Both the position numbers and the translations under genes were made by a program. From positions 1 through 64,000 of the forward strand of contig JAIXMQ010000076.1 of NCBI GenBank assembly GCA_025716855.1: a DNA stretch of 64,000 nucleotides, written 5' to 3'. Source of the DNA: Pilaira anomala. Its lineage: Eukaryota > Mucoromycota > Mucoromycetes > Mucorales > Mucoraceae. Positions 23,614 to 35,700 of this stretch are shown in pieces. The notes under the pieces were generated by a model that ran no database searches, had not been told where the DNA came from, and saw nothing but the letters and a program-made list of their open reading frames with translations. The first letter of the stretch is position 1. Each line of letters opens with the position of its first letter.

Positions 23614-24390
23614 TGGGATTCTGTATTTATTGTAGCAAGAACGTATATAGCAGCACAAGTTGTCCAAAGTGTTTTCGAACCATTTCCAACTCTAATAAAG
23701 CCGAGTCTAGAGTTAAAACCATGTTTCCTGATCAGAAAAGATTGACTCAAACCAACACAGATAAATGGCAAGACACGTAAGTAAAAAAAAAGGAGTCATT
23801 TAATGCTATTAATTCAGTCACTAAAAATAATAATGATAATAGGTATAGCAAAAAAGCTATTTTTAATAACAATCAAAGTTCTGCAACTCCTATTAGAACA
23901 AGACAGCAAAGAGTCATGCCACAATTCACAGCACCTAAATATGACTACAAGAAATGTGTGATGTGTCAAGGAGGAAGTTGGGCAGAATTTAAGACCAATT
24001 CATCTGTCATTATTTGTGAACCATGTAAAAAATCAACAGAATCTGTTTCTCCTTCACCTGAAAGCTTTAGTACTTCTACACCCGTACTTGCCTCTATGGC
24101 TACCTCAAGATCAACACTCACTTCTTCTACTAAAACGAATCCTTATTTTCAATTTCAAAGAACAAGAAGATCTTCCATGTTTAATCCTACAGAGGGTCCT
24201 ACACCTACCAATACTGTTTCTACTTCTGCCATCATTCAATCTCCACCACAATCTCCTATTCTTGATAGAATTACAGAAAAATTGAATAACAAGACTCATT
24301 TAAACTATAGACGCACAGCAGCCGCAGCAGCAATAACAACTGTGGCAACAACAGCAACAGCAACAACAACAACAACAGCAACAGCAACTA

Positions 24391-24431
<41 letters not shown>

Positions 24432-25420
24432 ACGGCACCATCATCACCTGTTACTACGGCTACGACTACAACTACGCCTTCACCACCAGCTCGTAAAAAG
24501 AAATTAATCAAGAAACCATGTAAAGAATGCGGTCAACATGTTTCCAAAAAAGACTATCGTGGTCTAAAGATTCCTTCAGGAGAAGTCCTCTGTTACCATC
24601 AAGAATGTTTATTCTGTGCAAGATGTGAGGGTAACTTTGATAGTTTAGATTTCTGTACAGATGGTAAAAAGTTTTATCATGTTGAATGTCCTCAACAAAC
24701 TAGACGTGGTACTCCATTAAGTGAAGAAGAAGAACCATTTCCTTCTACACCACCTGCTCATCATAGTCATTTTGATATCACAGTATTACAGGATGGTGAT
24801 GAATTACAAAGAAATAATCAGTTACCAAATAAGAAGGATATTATTGTTCCTGAATCAAGTACAGATATTATGTGTAACACCTGTGCGCAACCTGTGACAG
24901 ACAGTACATGCTTAGAACTTGCCAATCATTTCTATCACAAACAGGTAAAAAAAAAAAAACTTTTATATCATTTATACTAAATATTCAATATCACTTATAG
25001 TGTCTTTTATGTGCTGGTTGTAACAAGACTGTACCAACAGATAAGAAGTTATCAAAATTTCAAGATAAACTCTATTGTGGTAGCTGTAAACCCAATCGAA
25101 CCATGCCTAATTTACGTATTCGTACTGAAAGACCTTCTATTCTGGCCACACCTTCTGATATACTTAAATCACGTAAAAATGTCTTGCCAAGATTAGGCGG
25201 TGTTCGTACTTGTGCCAGATGCAATGAAAGCATGCCTGTCTCAGATACACAACCTGGTCCAGGAGCAAGTCGTTGGCATAAAAAATGTTTACGTTGTACA
25301 AGCTGTAAGAAACAAATGGATTCAGATGCTCATATGACAACGGATGAGGAGACTGGTTTATGCTTGGTTCATTGTAGAGAATGCTTGGATGAAACTCCCA
25401 AGCCAAGATTTGTCCGTTAA
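23613..25420 (+). CDS. LIM-domain protein with N-terminal zinc-ribbon-like cysteines
   Basis: Predicted 561 aa, join(23613..23776,23843..24944,25001..25420). Exon 1 encodes CIYCSKNVYSSTSCPKC and exon 2 soon adds CVMCQGG...IICEPC, two small Cys clusters. Three LIM domains follow: CKECGQHVSKKDYRG..., CNTCAQPVTDSTCLE... and CARCNESMPVSD..., each with the Cys/His spacing of paired zinc fingers. A Thr/Ala low-complexity linker (about residues 190-240), encoded by an ACAGCA/ACAACA tract at 24315-24480, precedes LIM1. LIM proteins are adaptors in actin organisation, polarity or Rho signalling in fungi; no other catalytic domain is present. The second intron interrupts LIM2 immediately before its CLLC motif. 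Confidence 0.85.
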
Positions 25421-25982
25421 TAAATCAATTACATATATATATATCTTTTTTGTAAATCATTCGTTTTTGTAATAATAATAATAAACTCATAAATTACACC
25501 TTATTCTTGCTAGTAGTGTTAGAAAAAATAAGCCACATAAATTACTTTTTAAAAAAAAAAAATTCTTCCCCGCTGTGCTGTGTGTGCGGAGCGGGATACA
25601 CATTTGAGCTTGCCGTTGGGAAGCTATGTAGCATCAACAAATGCCGAGTTATTACATCCTTCTCTTTTCCCCTTCATCAAAAGCAACTGGTATGTTATTC
25701 AAAAAAAAAAAAAAAAAATGAGTTGAATATGATTGCTTATAGATGGATTTGAATACAATGGATGGATGGATTGAATAATGATAATAAAGGATTGAATTCG
25801 AGAAAATCAGTTTGGAGAGCGAAAAAAAAAAAAAAATATCAATGTTATAATCCATTGTATTCAATTCTATTTTTCATGTCATATTCAACTGCTTCAACAA
25901 CAACAACAACAACAACAACCTTTACGAGCAAAAATATTAATATAAACACCAATTGTTTTTTTAGGGCATTTTTTAATCAACA
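25421..25982. promoter_or_regulatory. Upstream region of uL6 gene with two inverted repeats
   Basis: 562 bp. TTGAATACAATGGAT (25749-25763) recurs as its exact reverse complement at 25850-25864, loop 86 bp. A GC-rich hairpin CCCGCT/AGCGGG (25569-25574 with 25590-25595) sits in an otherwise AT-rich area. CAACAA repeats (about 25895-25920) precede the start codon. GGTATG near 25689 and TTTTTTTAG at 25957-25965 could mark a 5' UTR intron (inference). Confidence 0.45.
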
Positions 25983-26546
25983 ATGAAGGATATCTACAAG
26001 TCAGATGAACTCGCCATCCCTGAGGGTGTTAAGGTTGACATCAAGTCCCGTCAAATTACCGTTGAAGGTCCCCGTGGTACTCTCTTCAAGAACCTCCGTC
26101 ACTTGAACATTGAGATCACTGTTGTTGGTGACAAGATCCGTTTCGTCGTTCACCACGGTCTCCGTAAGCACGTTGCCTGTATCCGTACTGTTCGCTCTTT
26201 GGTTAACAACATGATTGTTGGTGTCACCAAGGGTTTCCAATACAAGTTACGTTATGTCTACGCACATTTCCCCATTAACTGTATCATTAACGATGAAGGT
26301 AATGCTGTTGAGATCCGTAACTTCTTGGGTCAAAAGGTTGTCTTCCACGTCAAGATGCTTGAAGGTGTCACTGTTGAAGCTTCCAAGAACCAAAAGGATG
26401 AGATCACCCTTACCGGTAACTCTCTTGAAAACGTTTCTCAATCTGCTGCTGATATCCAACAATCTTGTCTCGTCAAGAACAAGGATATCCGTAAGTTCTT
26501 GGATGGTATCTACGTTTCCGAACGTAATGTTATGGAATCCGAGTAG
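25983..26546 (+). CDS. RPL9: 60S ribosomal protein uL6 (L9)
   Basis: Single coding exon, 187 aa, full length. It opens [20 protein letters not shown] and contains [57 protein letters not shown] and [15 protein letters not shown], all diagnostic of eukaryotic L9. It binds 28S rRNA near the GTPase-associated and sarcin-ricin regions of the large subunit. Codon use is far more C-ending (ATC, GTC, AAC, TTC) than in its neighbours, as expected for a highly expressed gene. Confidence 0.98.
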   Translation: MKDIYKSDELAIPEGVKVDIKSRQITVEGPRGTLFKNLRHLNIEITVVGDKIRFVVHHGLRKHVACIRTVRSLVNNMIVGVTKGFQYKLRYVYAHFPINCIINDEGNAVEIRNFLGQKVVFHVKMLEGVTVEASKNQKDEITLTGNSLENVSQSAADIQQSCLVKNKDIRKFLDGIYVSERNVMESE

Positions 26547-26955
26547 ATTAAAACTCTCATTTTATAAAATAAAATTGTTTTTTTTTTTAATTCATACATT
26601 GTTCATTTTATTATTATCCTGAGTGTTGATAGATGTAACTGTTTTGATTATAAAGTTGGAAATCACCGAAAAACAAAAATCCCAATCTGTCAAAAAGAAA
26701 TGCGTATTCAAAGTGCGAGTACACGATAGAAACTTCCCCGAGTAAGTTTTACAGCGGAAAAATATCGCCCAATCCAAAACTTTATGATTGGAACTTGTAC
26801 GCTTGGATTATTATGTCTGTCTCCGATCCAAGTTAAAGATATAAATACCACTTGATTATGATTTTATATTTTTTTTTTTTTTTCTTATTTTGACAACCAT
26901 CAAAATTATTAATTCATATATATAATTAAAAAAAAAAATCATTTTATAGAGGTTT

Positions 26956-26999
<44 letters not shown>

Positions 27000-27049
27000 T
27001 TTGAAAACAGGCACACACCCTTTTTTATACATCTTTTTAAAGGGAAATC
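26547..27049. other. Spacer with (TC)n microsatellite
   Basis: uL6 3' end followed by the kinase upstream region. A pure TC/CT repeat of about 18 units lies at 26958-26993, probably in the kinase promoter or 5' UTR. Nothing else seen. Confidence 0.6.
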
Positions 27050-28234
27050 ATGGTTCGATTATCTAATATTTTTCACATGTCTGGAGGAGGACCTCAGCAA
27101 CAATCACGCAAAAGTAGTTCTGGTCAAAGCAGTCGTCGAAACTCTAGAGATTCAACATCCTATGGTTCTGATTCATCCACCTTTGAAGAAGGAAAGAATT
27201 GGGTTATGAAACAATTACATCTCAGTCAAATATCCCCACCTCCAACTCCACATAACAGTAGTGTCGAATCTAGTCCAACAACTAGTAATAAACCTAAGTT
27301 ACATCGATTAAATACAACGAATCTCCGCGAATATGGTGAATGTTATAAACGTCTGGGTAAAGGATCGACCGCGATCATTTCCATCTGTCGTAATAAGGAC
27401 TTATCATTGAAGAAATTATACGCTATTAAACAATTTAGAAAAAGAACAAAGATGGAAACTGAAAAAGAATACATGAAGAAATTGACAAGTGAATTCTGTA
27501 TTTCATCTACATTTTGTCATGAAAATATTGTAGAAACAATTGATTTAGTATTAGATGATCAAAATCGATATTGTACAGTCATGGAATACTGTCCAGGTGG
27601 TGATTTATTCTCTGTCATTATGTCTGGACACATGACGGATATTGAAATGTCTTGTTGCTTTAAACAGTTAATGAATGGTATTGACTATCTTCATTCAGTT
27701 GGTGTAGCTCATCGAGATATTAAACCTGAAAATCTCTTATTGACTTTAGAAGGTAAATTAAAGATTACAGATTTTGGTGTCTCGGATGTCTTTCGTTGTG
27801 CTTGGGAAAGAACAGGGCATAAAAGTCAAGGATTAGTTGGTTCAGAACCTTATATTGCTCCAGAAGCATTTGAAAAAGATCATGCCTATTGGGGAGCTCA
27901 TGCTGATATCTGGTCAGCAGGTATTGTATTATATTCCATGTATCGTGGTGGACATGCTTGGATTCGTGCTGATAAGAAAGTTGACAAGGAGTTTCGTAAT
28001 TATGTTCGACATTATTCTGCTCAAACTTTTCCAAATTTCAAAAAATTACCTCATTTGATTATTGATTTACTTTACAAGATGTTGGATCCAAATCCAATGT
28101 CTCGTATCACTGCTAAACAAGTCTTGCAGCATGAATGGGTTCAATCAATTTTAGTTTGTGAAAAAGGTATTGATGCTCTTAATCGTGAACATCATCATAC
28201 TACCATTTCTTCTACTCCTTCAAAAAAATCATAA
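27050..28234 (+). CDS. Serine/threonine kinase, SAT4/HAL4-like
   Basis: Single exon, 394 aa. A Ser-rich N-terminal 95 residues is followed by a complete kinase domain: GKGSTA glycine loop (103-108), YAIK with Lys127, HRDIKPEN with Asp223, DFG at 241-243, and SEPYIAPE. The kinase domain most resembles the fungal halotolerance kinases Sat4/Hal4 and Hal5 that regulate potassium transporters, by features such as KQFRKR, GGDLFSVI and GSEPYIAPEAF. All catalytic residues are present. The N-terminus is much shorter than in yeast Sat4 (603 aa). Its target here cannot be inferred from neighbours. Confidence 0.85.
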   Translation: MVRLSNIFHMSGGGPQQQSRKSSSGQSSRRNSRDSTSYGSDSSTFEEGKNWVMKQLHLSQISPPPTPHNSSVESSPTTSNKPKLHRLNTTNLREYGECYKRLGKGSTAIISICRNKDLSLKKLYAIKQFRKRTKMETEKEYMKKLTSEFCISSTFCHENIVETIDLVLDDQNRYCTVMEYCPGGDLFSVIMSGHMTDIEMSCCFKQLMNGIDYLHSVGVAHRDIKPENLLLTLEGKLKITDFGVSDVFRCAWERTGHKSQGLVGSEPYIAPEAFEKDHAYWGAHADIWSAGIVLYSMYRGGHAWIRADKKVDKEFRNYVRHYSAQTFPNFKKLPHLIIDLLYKMLDPNPMSRITAKQVLQHEWVQSILVCEKGIDALNREHHHTTISSTPSKKS

Positions 28235-28280
28235 GTCATTTCTTTGTAAATAATACCCCTCCTCCTTCCTTTTTCATATA

Positions 28281-28318
<38 letters not shown>

Positions 28319-28332
28319 AAAAAAGGTCAATT

Positions 28333-28780
28333 CTATTGTTGAAAACCTAAATAACTATATTCACCTAAATGTTCTGGTGATTTATAATCATTATCTGCAT
28401 AATAAGGAAATGGATTAGCTGTACGGACAGCTTCAAATGTATGATCCGTAGTATGATGGTCTAGATTTCAAAATAAGTGTCACAAAAATAGATTTCCAAA
28501 TTATATAAATACCTACCATTGGTAAACGTCCCTTTCTCCATACAAGAGCCGCACAAATCTACTTCTTCACTAATATCACAAACTGTACACTTGTATAACA
28601 CGCCTACAATTGGTTCTATACCACACCCATCACACTTTTTATAATTTGTGTCAATTTTTTATGAAAAAAAAAAAAATTTAAATTAAAACCCTTACCGCAA
28701 AACCTTCATGAATGACTAATTCCGTAGTTTCTGAATTACCATTGGCCTAACAAAAAAAAAAATTAGTTTTATTAGACTAG

Positions 28781-28813
<33 letters not shown>

Positions 28814-29877
28814 CCTACTGTATTCACTCTGCGCATCATTTCGTTTACACTAGAATCTTCTTCATCATCTGACATAAAAACAGCAGGCGGACCTCGCGAG
28901 GAAGCGTAATGTGCACCTGAAGTTCGAACATAGCCCGTGCTTGCCACTGTGGCGTAAGGTCGATTATTAGGACCAATAGCAGCAGGTTTTGTAACACGAT
29001 GTTGATTCCCAATGATTTTTTTCTTGCTATCCTTTTCTTTTGGCATACAAGAAGGCTAACAGAGATTTTTTTTTAGTTTAGTTGCCCCCCCTCCTCCCTC
29101 TTTTTTTTTTTCTTTTTCACTTACAGGAATCGTAATTCTACCAGGGACTGGTAAACCAGATTTTGCTAATTTAATAAAATATTTTTGAACACGACTTGCT
29201 ACTTGACGTTGTGTTCGTGTACCTAACGCTTTTGATATTTTATGAAATCTTTGTGCTTGAATTGGTTCATCGGGATATGTAATTAGTAGTTCCTGTAAGC
29301 GGTGTTGTTCTTCATCAGACCATGGTTGTTTAAATGTTGGTGTACGGTTTGGATCATCCTAATATTAAAATATTTACAGGTAAGTTTCAACTGTATTTTG
29401 TTTATCCTATTTTAATTTTACCATTGGATTAGCGTCTGATGATGAATATTCGTCTGGTGTACGAGGTTCAATTGATTGAAGTCTAGATAATGAAGGACTA
29501 AATAGGGAGTAATATTAGAGAAAAATTGAAAAATCAAAATATGTTTTTATTTACCTTTCTGGACCAGACAAATCCATTGAACTTGCCCGCAAGTCCCTTT
29601 CCATACCTGTTTGTATCATGGAAGTCCTTCGTTTTCCAATTCCTTTTCCTGCACAAGTAGTATTGATCGAGGGACTACGCATATTTTGTCTTGGGGTTGT
29701 CTTGGTTGCAATTGAATCCTCTTCTTCGTCGTCAGAGAAATCTGAAACGGAGTTTGCGCGTGAAGGAATTTGTCGCATCGCTTGTGTAGCTTTTACTAAT
29801 TCTTGTTGGAGGTGGTTGACTGTCACAGATGGATTGGGTGCCATGGTATATTCTGTAGCGAGGGTCGTATCCAAGAT

Positions 29878-29908
<31 letters not shown>

Positions 29909-30496
29909 TTAGCTTCTATAGTATATCCTTCCTTTATATATACTTACACGATAAGTAGAGTTTTTTGATTGACCCATAAACTGTTGTGTTAAGGCATTCA
30001 AAGCTAAATGTTGTTGTGTTAAGCGAGATTCAGGTAGAAATTTATATTTATTCCAATCAATATTAGGAACAGTAATAATTTTTTGTAACGCTGGTACTTT
30101 TTTCGATTGCTTTTTTTTTTTTTTTAGAAAAAAATAAATGAGTTATATATACAAGATAAAATACTTTTTTTTTTTTTTGTTTATCTTACTTTCTTTAAAT
30201 CAGAAATAAACGTAAAAGGATCCTCTAAAGCTTCCGCTTTCACTTTGTTTAAAACTTGTACGTCTTCATTGGCTTTTTTTAATTGTTGCTTTAATATTTG
30301 TAAAGACTTTAATACTGATTGATAACTATATATATTTTTTTATCCATTAGTCTCTCTCTCTCTCTCTCTTTCTCGTAACTTTTATTACATACTCTTCGTT
30401 TGTATTGATATTTAAAAATTCTTGTGTAGGATCGGAAGGTTGATCAGATAATGATTCTAGAGACTGCTGTTGAGTTGTTGAAGTTGTACCAGGCAT
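28333..30496 (-). CDS. ZZZ3-like protein with SANT/Myb and ZZ zinc-finger domains
   Basis: Predicted 523 aa from ten exons: complement(join(28333..28460,28517..28634,28696..28746,28819..29055,29125..29358,29422..29497,29555..29880,29948..30109,30190..30325,30393..30496)); phases agree at all nine junctions. A coiled coil (about residues 45-75) and a serine-rich acidic region come first, then a SANT/Myb domain (QPWSDEEQHRLQELLITYP ... ISKALGTRTQRQVASRVQ, ending KSGLPVPGR) and a C-terminal ZZ finger (CDGCGIEPIVGVLYKCTVCD ... DLCGSC ... DHHTTDHTF). The order and the QVASRVQKYFIKL-K-G-PVPGR link are those of ZZZ3, the histone-reading subunit of the metazoan ATAC acetyltransferase complex. Function in this fungus is inferred. 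Introns contain T/A homopolymers. Confidence 0.88.
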
Positions 30497-30594
30497 TGTA
30501 TTTTGTTCATGAGTACAAGGTCAGGTCTAAGCAAAAAAAGAGATATAAAAAGCTTCTTTAATAAGCAATAAAAAGAAAGAAGTTGTTATGCTTC

Positions 30595-30626
<32 letters not shown>

Positions 30627-30726
30627 AAAAGCAAAAATAAAACCCGGAGATTGAATGGAATAAGAACTGGTCGTGGCTGATTGTGTTTCCATATCCCTTT
30701 CTTTTTTCGCGTTAAACTCAAACACA
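30497..30726. promoter_or_regulatory. Bidirectional promoter ZZZ3-like / AP-3 mu
   Basis: 230 bp between divergent start codons, containing an A26 tract (about 30596-30622). Confidence 0.6.
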
Positions 30727-31610
30727 ATGATCAATTCACTGTTTGTCATTAACAAGCAAGGGTAAGAAAGCTTTATATAAACAGTATAAAAAAGTAACAA
30801 CTAACCAAACTTATATAGAAAAATAATTATTGAAAAGCATTGGCGTGGTATTATTTCAAGACAGATTGTAGATGTATTTAATGATGAATGTACAAAGTTT
30901 ATGAATTCCTTACCTGGTTCCATGGAAGAAAGTGGTGGTTTATCCATAAAAGAACCTTTTTTCACTCGAGATGACGTTCCTCCTGTATTAGAAACAAACA
31001 AGTATTGGTTATTAAACGTATTAAGGAACGATTTAACTTGGTTATGTCCTGTAGAAAGAGAAGGTATATATATAATGCGTTTTTTTTTTTTGTAAAATCT
31101 ATTTTTTAACTCTTCTTCTTACCCTCTAGTCGATCCTATGCTTGTTTTTGAATTTATTCATCGTATTATCGATATACTGACAGATTATTTAGGTGATGTA
31201 TCAGAATCATCTATTCGAGAGAACTTTGTTACTGTATATCAGGTACGCAAATGTTGATAATAAAAGAAAAAGGTAGCTAATCATATTTTTTTTTTTTTAG
31301 TTATTGGAAGAAATGTTGGATTATGGTTATCCTTTAACTACAGAACCTAACGCTTTAAAGGAAATCATTATGCCGCCTACAATTATAAATAAAATGATGA
31401 CTACAGTGGGTGCCGCTGCTGGGTAAATTAGAGATGAAGATGGAAATTTACATACATGTATGTTAATTGAATTAAAATAGTGTCGCACCCAAGTTTCCTC
31501 AAAGCATGTCAAATATACCTTGGAGAAAAGCAGGTGTTAAATACACACAAAATGAAATTTACTTTGATATTATTGAAGAGATTGATGCTACTATCGCTGC
31601 GTAAGTTACT

Positions 31611-31692
<82 letters not shown>

Positions 31693-32615
31693 AGAGAGTG
31701 TGGAACTTACAATTTTAGAGTAGAAATGGTACTGTTGTATCGTGTGAGGCTCATGGTAATGTGCAAGCAAACAGTAAATTATCAGGAATGCCAGATTTAT
31801 CTTTAAATTTTGTAAATGCCAGAGTAATTGATGATGTTAGTTTTCATCCTTGTGTCAGGTATGTTTTTTTTATATTTATTTAGATAACATTTAGTTATAC
31901 ATTTATACTTAATGGAATATAATCTGTAGATATCGCAAGTGGGATAGTGAAAAGATTTTGTCATTTGTACCTCCAGATGGTCAATTTAAATTGATGTCTT
32001 ATAGGTAAGTTTTCTTCTTTTTTTTTTTTTTAAAAAAAAAAGTAAGAGTAGGGATTATTAAAATAATGATAATAGAGCTTCACTTTCACCATATCAAGCT
32101 ATGCCATTACAAGTAAAACCTCAAATTATGCCAACAAAGAATGGAGGAAGATTTGATATCTCGATTCAACCTAGATCCACTGATGGTAAACCTATTGAAA
32201 AGGTTGTGTTAATATTACCAATGCCTAAAAGTACAACGAGTGTGAATGCAACATGTAATGTTGGACAGTACATGTACGATCCAACCAACAAAACACTTCG
32301 ATGGGAAGTCGGTAAGCTTACACAAAGAGATAGAACACCTATCTTGTCAGGCACATTTAGTACAAGGTAAACAATTTATAATTGAATTACACTTTTGAAA
32401 ATTATAACTTACTCCCCTCCCTTCCCCTCCCCCTTTTTTTTTATAGTGAAACAAATCCTGAGTTAGGTATGAGTATTGGATTAGAGTTTCAAATCAGTAT
32501 GTATTCTGTATCAGGTCTTAAAGTGGATAGTCTTCGTCTTTTTCATGAAGCTTATAAACCTTACAAGGGTGTTAGAAGTATGACAAAGGCAGGCAAGATT
32601 CATATCAGAACTTAG
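30727..32615 (+). CDS. APM3: AP-3 adaptor complex mu subunit
   Basis: Predicted 435 aa from nine exons: join(30727..30761,30819..31063,31130..31242,31301..31422,31481..31600,31721..31858,31930..32004,32076..32366,32447..32615). Human AP3M1 is 418 aa. It is the medium subunit of the AP-3 coat that sorts cargo to vacuole/lysosome-like organelles. The N-terminal longin-like half starts MINSLFVINKQG; the mu-homology domain starts NIPWRKAGVKYTQNEIYFDI and includes KLSGMPDLSLNF, DDVSFHPCVRYRKW, SFVPPDGQFKLMSYR and C-terminal SGLKVDSLRLFHEAYKPYKG. Those sequences distinguish AP-3 from AP-1/2 mu. Intron 5 contains 74 consecutive A; its acceptor is taken as the second AG of TTTAGAG because only that keeps frame. 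Confidence 0.95.
31616..31689. repeat. 74-bp poly-A tract inside an intron of the AP-3 mu gene
   Basis: Uninterrupted A from 31616 to 31689 within a 120-bp intron; other introns of this gene are 51-71 bp, 80 at the most. Length may be affected by sequencing. Confidence 0.9.
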
Positions 32616-32797
32616 AAAAAAAACATATCAAAATTTATCATATTTTTTAATATAACCATCCACACAACAGTTTAGAGATGAATTAATAATAACCAATGTA
32701 TATTTTTAAAAAAAAATGTGAATAGAACAAATAATCTTTCGTACAGTTTTAAGCATTTTTTTTTTTTTATTATTATTATTTTTTTTTTTTTTTGAAG

Positions 32798-35700
32798 TTA
32801 TTTCGTACCCAAAACCTTTTGGGCATCATCGATAATTTCTTCAGATATACCTGCTTGCATAAGCAAAATCTTGGCAAAGTCAGAATATTGTTTTTCTACA
32901 ATGCTGTATATCGTATCTACAATTTTACAAAAAATTTTAAACTCTATAGTATAATAAAACAATTTAAATACTTACACACTGGGAAAGCTGTAATGGATGG
33001 ATAAAGAGATGTAGTCAACCCAGTCAATTTAGATTTCAAATCTTCCTTTGTTTCGCATTCTTCAATAATGACCTTCCAAGCTTTCTTAACATAAGCGTAA
33101 TCGAAATGCTCCAGAAATTTCATTAAATACAAGGCATCTTCATACATTTCATATTTAAAAGCATATTGATCCAGTAAAATTTTGGCAGGTTTAAGTTCTG
33201 ATGCAAGTTCTTCCGCCACAGCCTTTGTACTTTCAATTTCAGATAAACCGCAATACATGTCAAGTTGAATAGCAGCTTCACGATGAATTAATTCTATATT
33301 TTTCTTTTCTTCGTTGGTCATATCCGTAATCTCGGGTAAATAATCACATGCCTTTCGCAAACAAATGACTCTTTTAGCGAATACAAGATCTGTAGCCTTG
33401 GTAGCTAATTCCACAAGACAGTCTACACAAGAACGGTATTCTTTTCTGTAATTGTGATACTTACAAAGACAAGCTAAGCTCTCAGAGTAACTAAGTTGTG
33501 ATTTGATGTATTTGACAAGTAATGGTGTATCCAATGTGACTAGAACTGATTTATGATTGTTTTGCAATAACCAGTTATAGATTTTATAATGGTATTGTTC
33601 TTCGTTTGTCAGTTGTAATGCGCTTTCAATCACTGATCTACTATAACTTTGTTCTTCATCGTCATGTTGGAATGAATCTGAAATTATGTCGAATAGGATA
33701 TCGTATATTTTAGAATTAGGTACTGTCCCTGCTGCTTGATATTTCGCGAATACTAATTCAATCGCTCCAGGATGGTTTTGAAGTTTATAGTTTTCTTTAC
33801 TGATTGTTTTAAGACTATCTAAATCAATCAATGAAATGATTCGCTTGAAATAAGAAAGTGATTCCTTTAAAGCCTCTGTATTATCCTTGAGATGATGTGC
33901 TGCTTGTAAACATTCTGCACCCTATACAATTTTTTTTTTTTTTTTTCGTCAGTAAAATTATCAGTAAAAAATTATAGCTTTTTTACCTTATAAAATATAA
34001 TGTTGTTATCACCAAGAAGATGAGAGCAATTTGAATCTAAAAATGAACTAATATAAATATATTGGTTGCTTGGATTTCCTAATCTTGAAGTTTTGATGGT
34101 AGCAAGAACTAATTCACGAGATAAAATGGCGCCTTCTTCACTTGTGACTAAGTCTGAAAATGAGCATGATGTACTAGTAGAAGATAACCTAGTATATAAA
34201 GTATTAGCAAAGAAAAGGGGGAGAATACATGGTATTTATCTTACATTGTACGAATCTTGTCCCATTCTTGGTCATGGATAAAAGACACGAATGAAATACC
34301 ACCAATTGTTCTTACTATCAAATCAATGATTTCAACCTACACATTTTTCATAATATAAATATCAAATTTCTCTATATTACATGTGTATATTTACCTTGAT
34401 ATTGATATCTAATTCAAGTACTGACAATAATTTTTCTAAACGTTTTTGAGCAATTGCGAATTGTTCTTTGGGAATACTATTTTGATAGAGTGAACATGCT
34501 AGATCAATAAAGTATACATATGTATATTATCCAACTTACGATGCTTCCATAATATCTACAGACCAGATATCTTGAATAACGTTAGAGAAAAAAAACAATA
34601 AACCTTCATCTTTTTCAGGCGAGTCACGAAGGAATTGAACTGGTTGAGAAGTTGATTTGGTTGAGCAAATCAACAAGAAGCACATGGCAGATGTTTCAAC
34701 AGCACCATAACGATGTAAGAAATTCAACATGGCGTTTGGATCCGTGGAATTAAAAACGTCTGATAAGTAATCTATAGGACGTTGTTTGATATAATGTGTG
34801 ATACCATCTGTTGAGAGTGTAGAAAATTGACGAGAAGGTGTTTCAGGTAATTCAAACATGTCCTTGAAATAATGGTTGTTTACTGATTCGCTAGGACTAT
34901 CTTCAATAATAGACCAAATCTTTTTACTGATGAATTCACTATAGACATCTTCCACAAGAGTCTTTTTTTTTTTTTTTTTTGACGAAAAAAAAAAAGTTCA
35001 GTTAATGGAAAGAAAAGTTCAGTTAATGAAAAAAAAAAAAAAGATACAATATGTATTTTATACTTACAGGATTAGAATAGCCATCTCGAATTGAATTAGC
35101 AGTTGTTAAAACAAGGTATTTCTTTTCTGATTTCACATGAACAGAAGCAAAGACACCATGATTGTAAAATGATAATTCGCATAATTCTTGAGTCAAATTA
35201 TTGAATAATAATGATCCAGGTAATGGTGGTGGTGATCGAGTATAGACAAGATCAATTGTATTATTTTTGCAAGAAAAATATAATCTATCTCCTTTATTCG
35301 AAACGGCCATCAAGTTAATTTGATTTGATTCAGCCTTTGAAATAAGATGAATCGATTCCAGGTTTTGTGCATTGTATCTCTGCATAGGCAAGTAACTGCT
35401 TCCTTGTATATTAACTGAGTGAATACTGGAATCACTCAAGAGAAAATAAATATATTTTTCGGCATTATTCACAACCAATGATTTTACAGAAGCTAATTAT
35501 ATATATATTAATAAAAAGTTTAAAATGGATTGAATAATATTTTACCTTTAGGAACTGATTTAAAGAAATAAGAAGTATATCTTAAAATAGGACTTGAAGT
35601 ATGGCATTGAATTTTACATGAAATAGTCAATCCATTCTTATCGGCTATAGTGTTTAATTCATAAAGATGTCCATCATCACCTTGCATAAACGCTCTTCTT

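Noticed and set aside
24305..24511. Minus-strand Val/Ala-rich frame
   Set aside because: Antisense shadow of the Thr/Ala repeat of the LIM gene.
26001..26462. Minus and plus frames inside the uL6 gene
   Set aside because: Shadows produced by the strong codon bias of uL6.
34037..34044. Extra intron acceptor (TTTTTTAG) in the nucleoporin gene
   Set aside because: The frame reads through without interruption and matches the family, so no intron is needed.
34066..34281. 71-codon plus-strand frame
   Set aside because: Lies opposite a nucleoporin exon whose protein matches the Nup155 family and whose splice phases agree.
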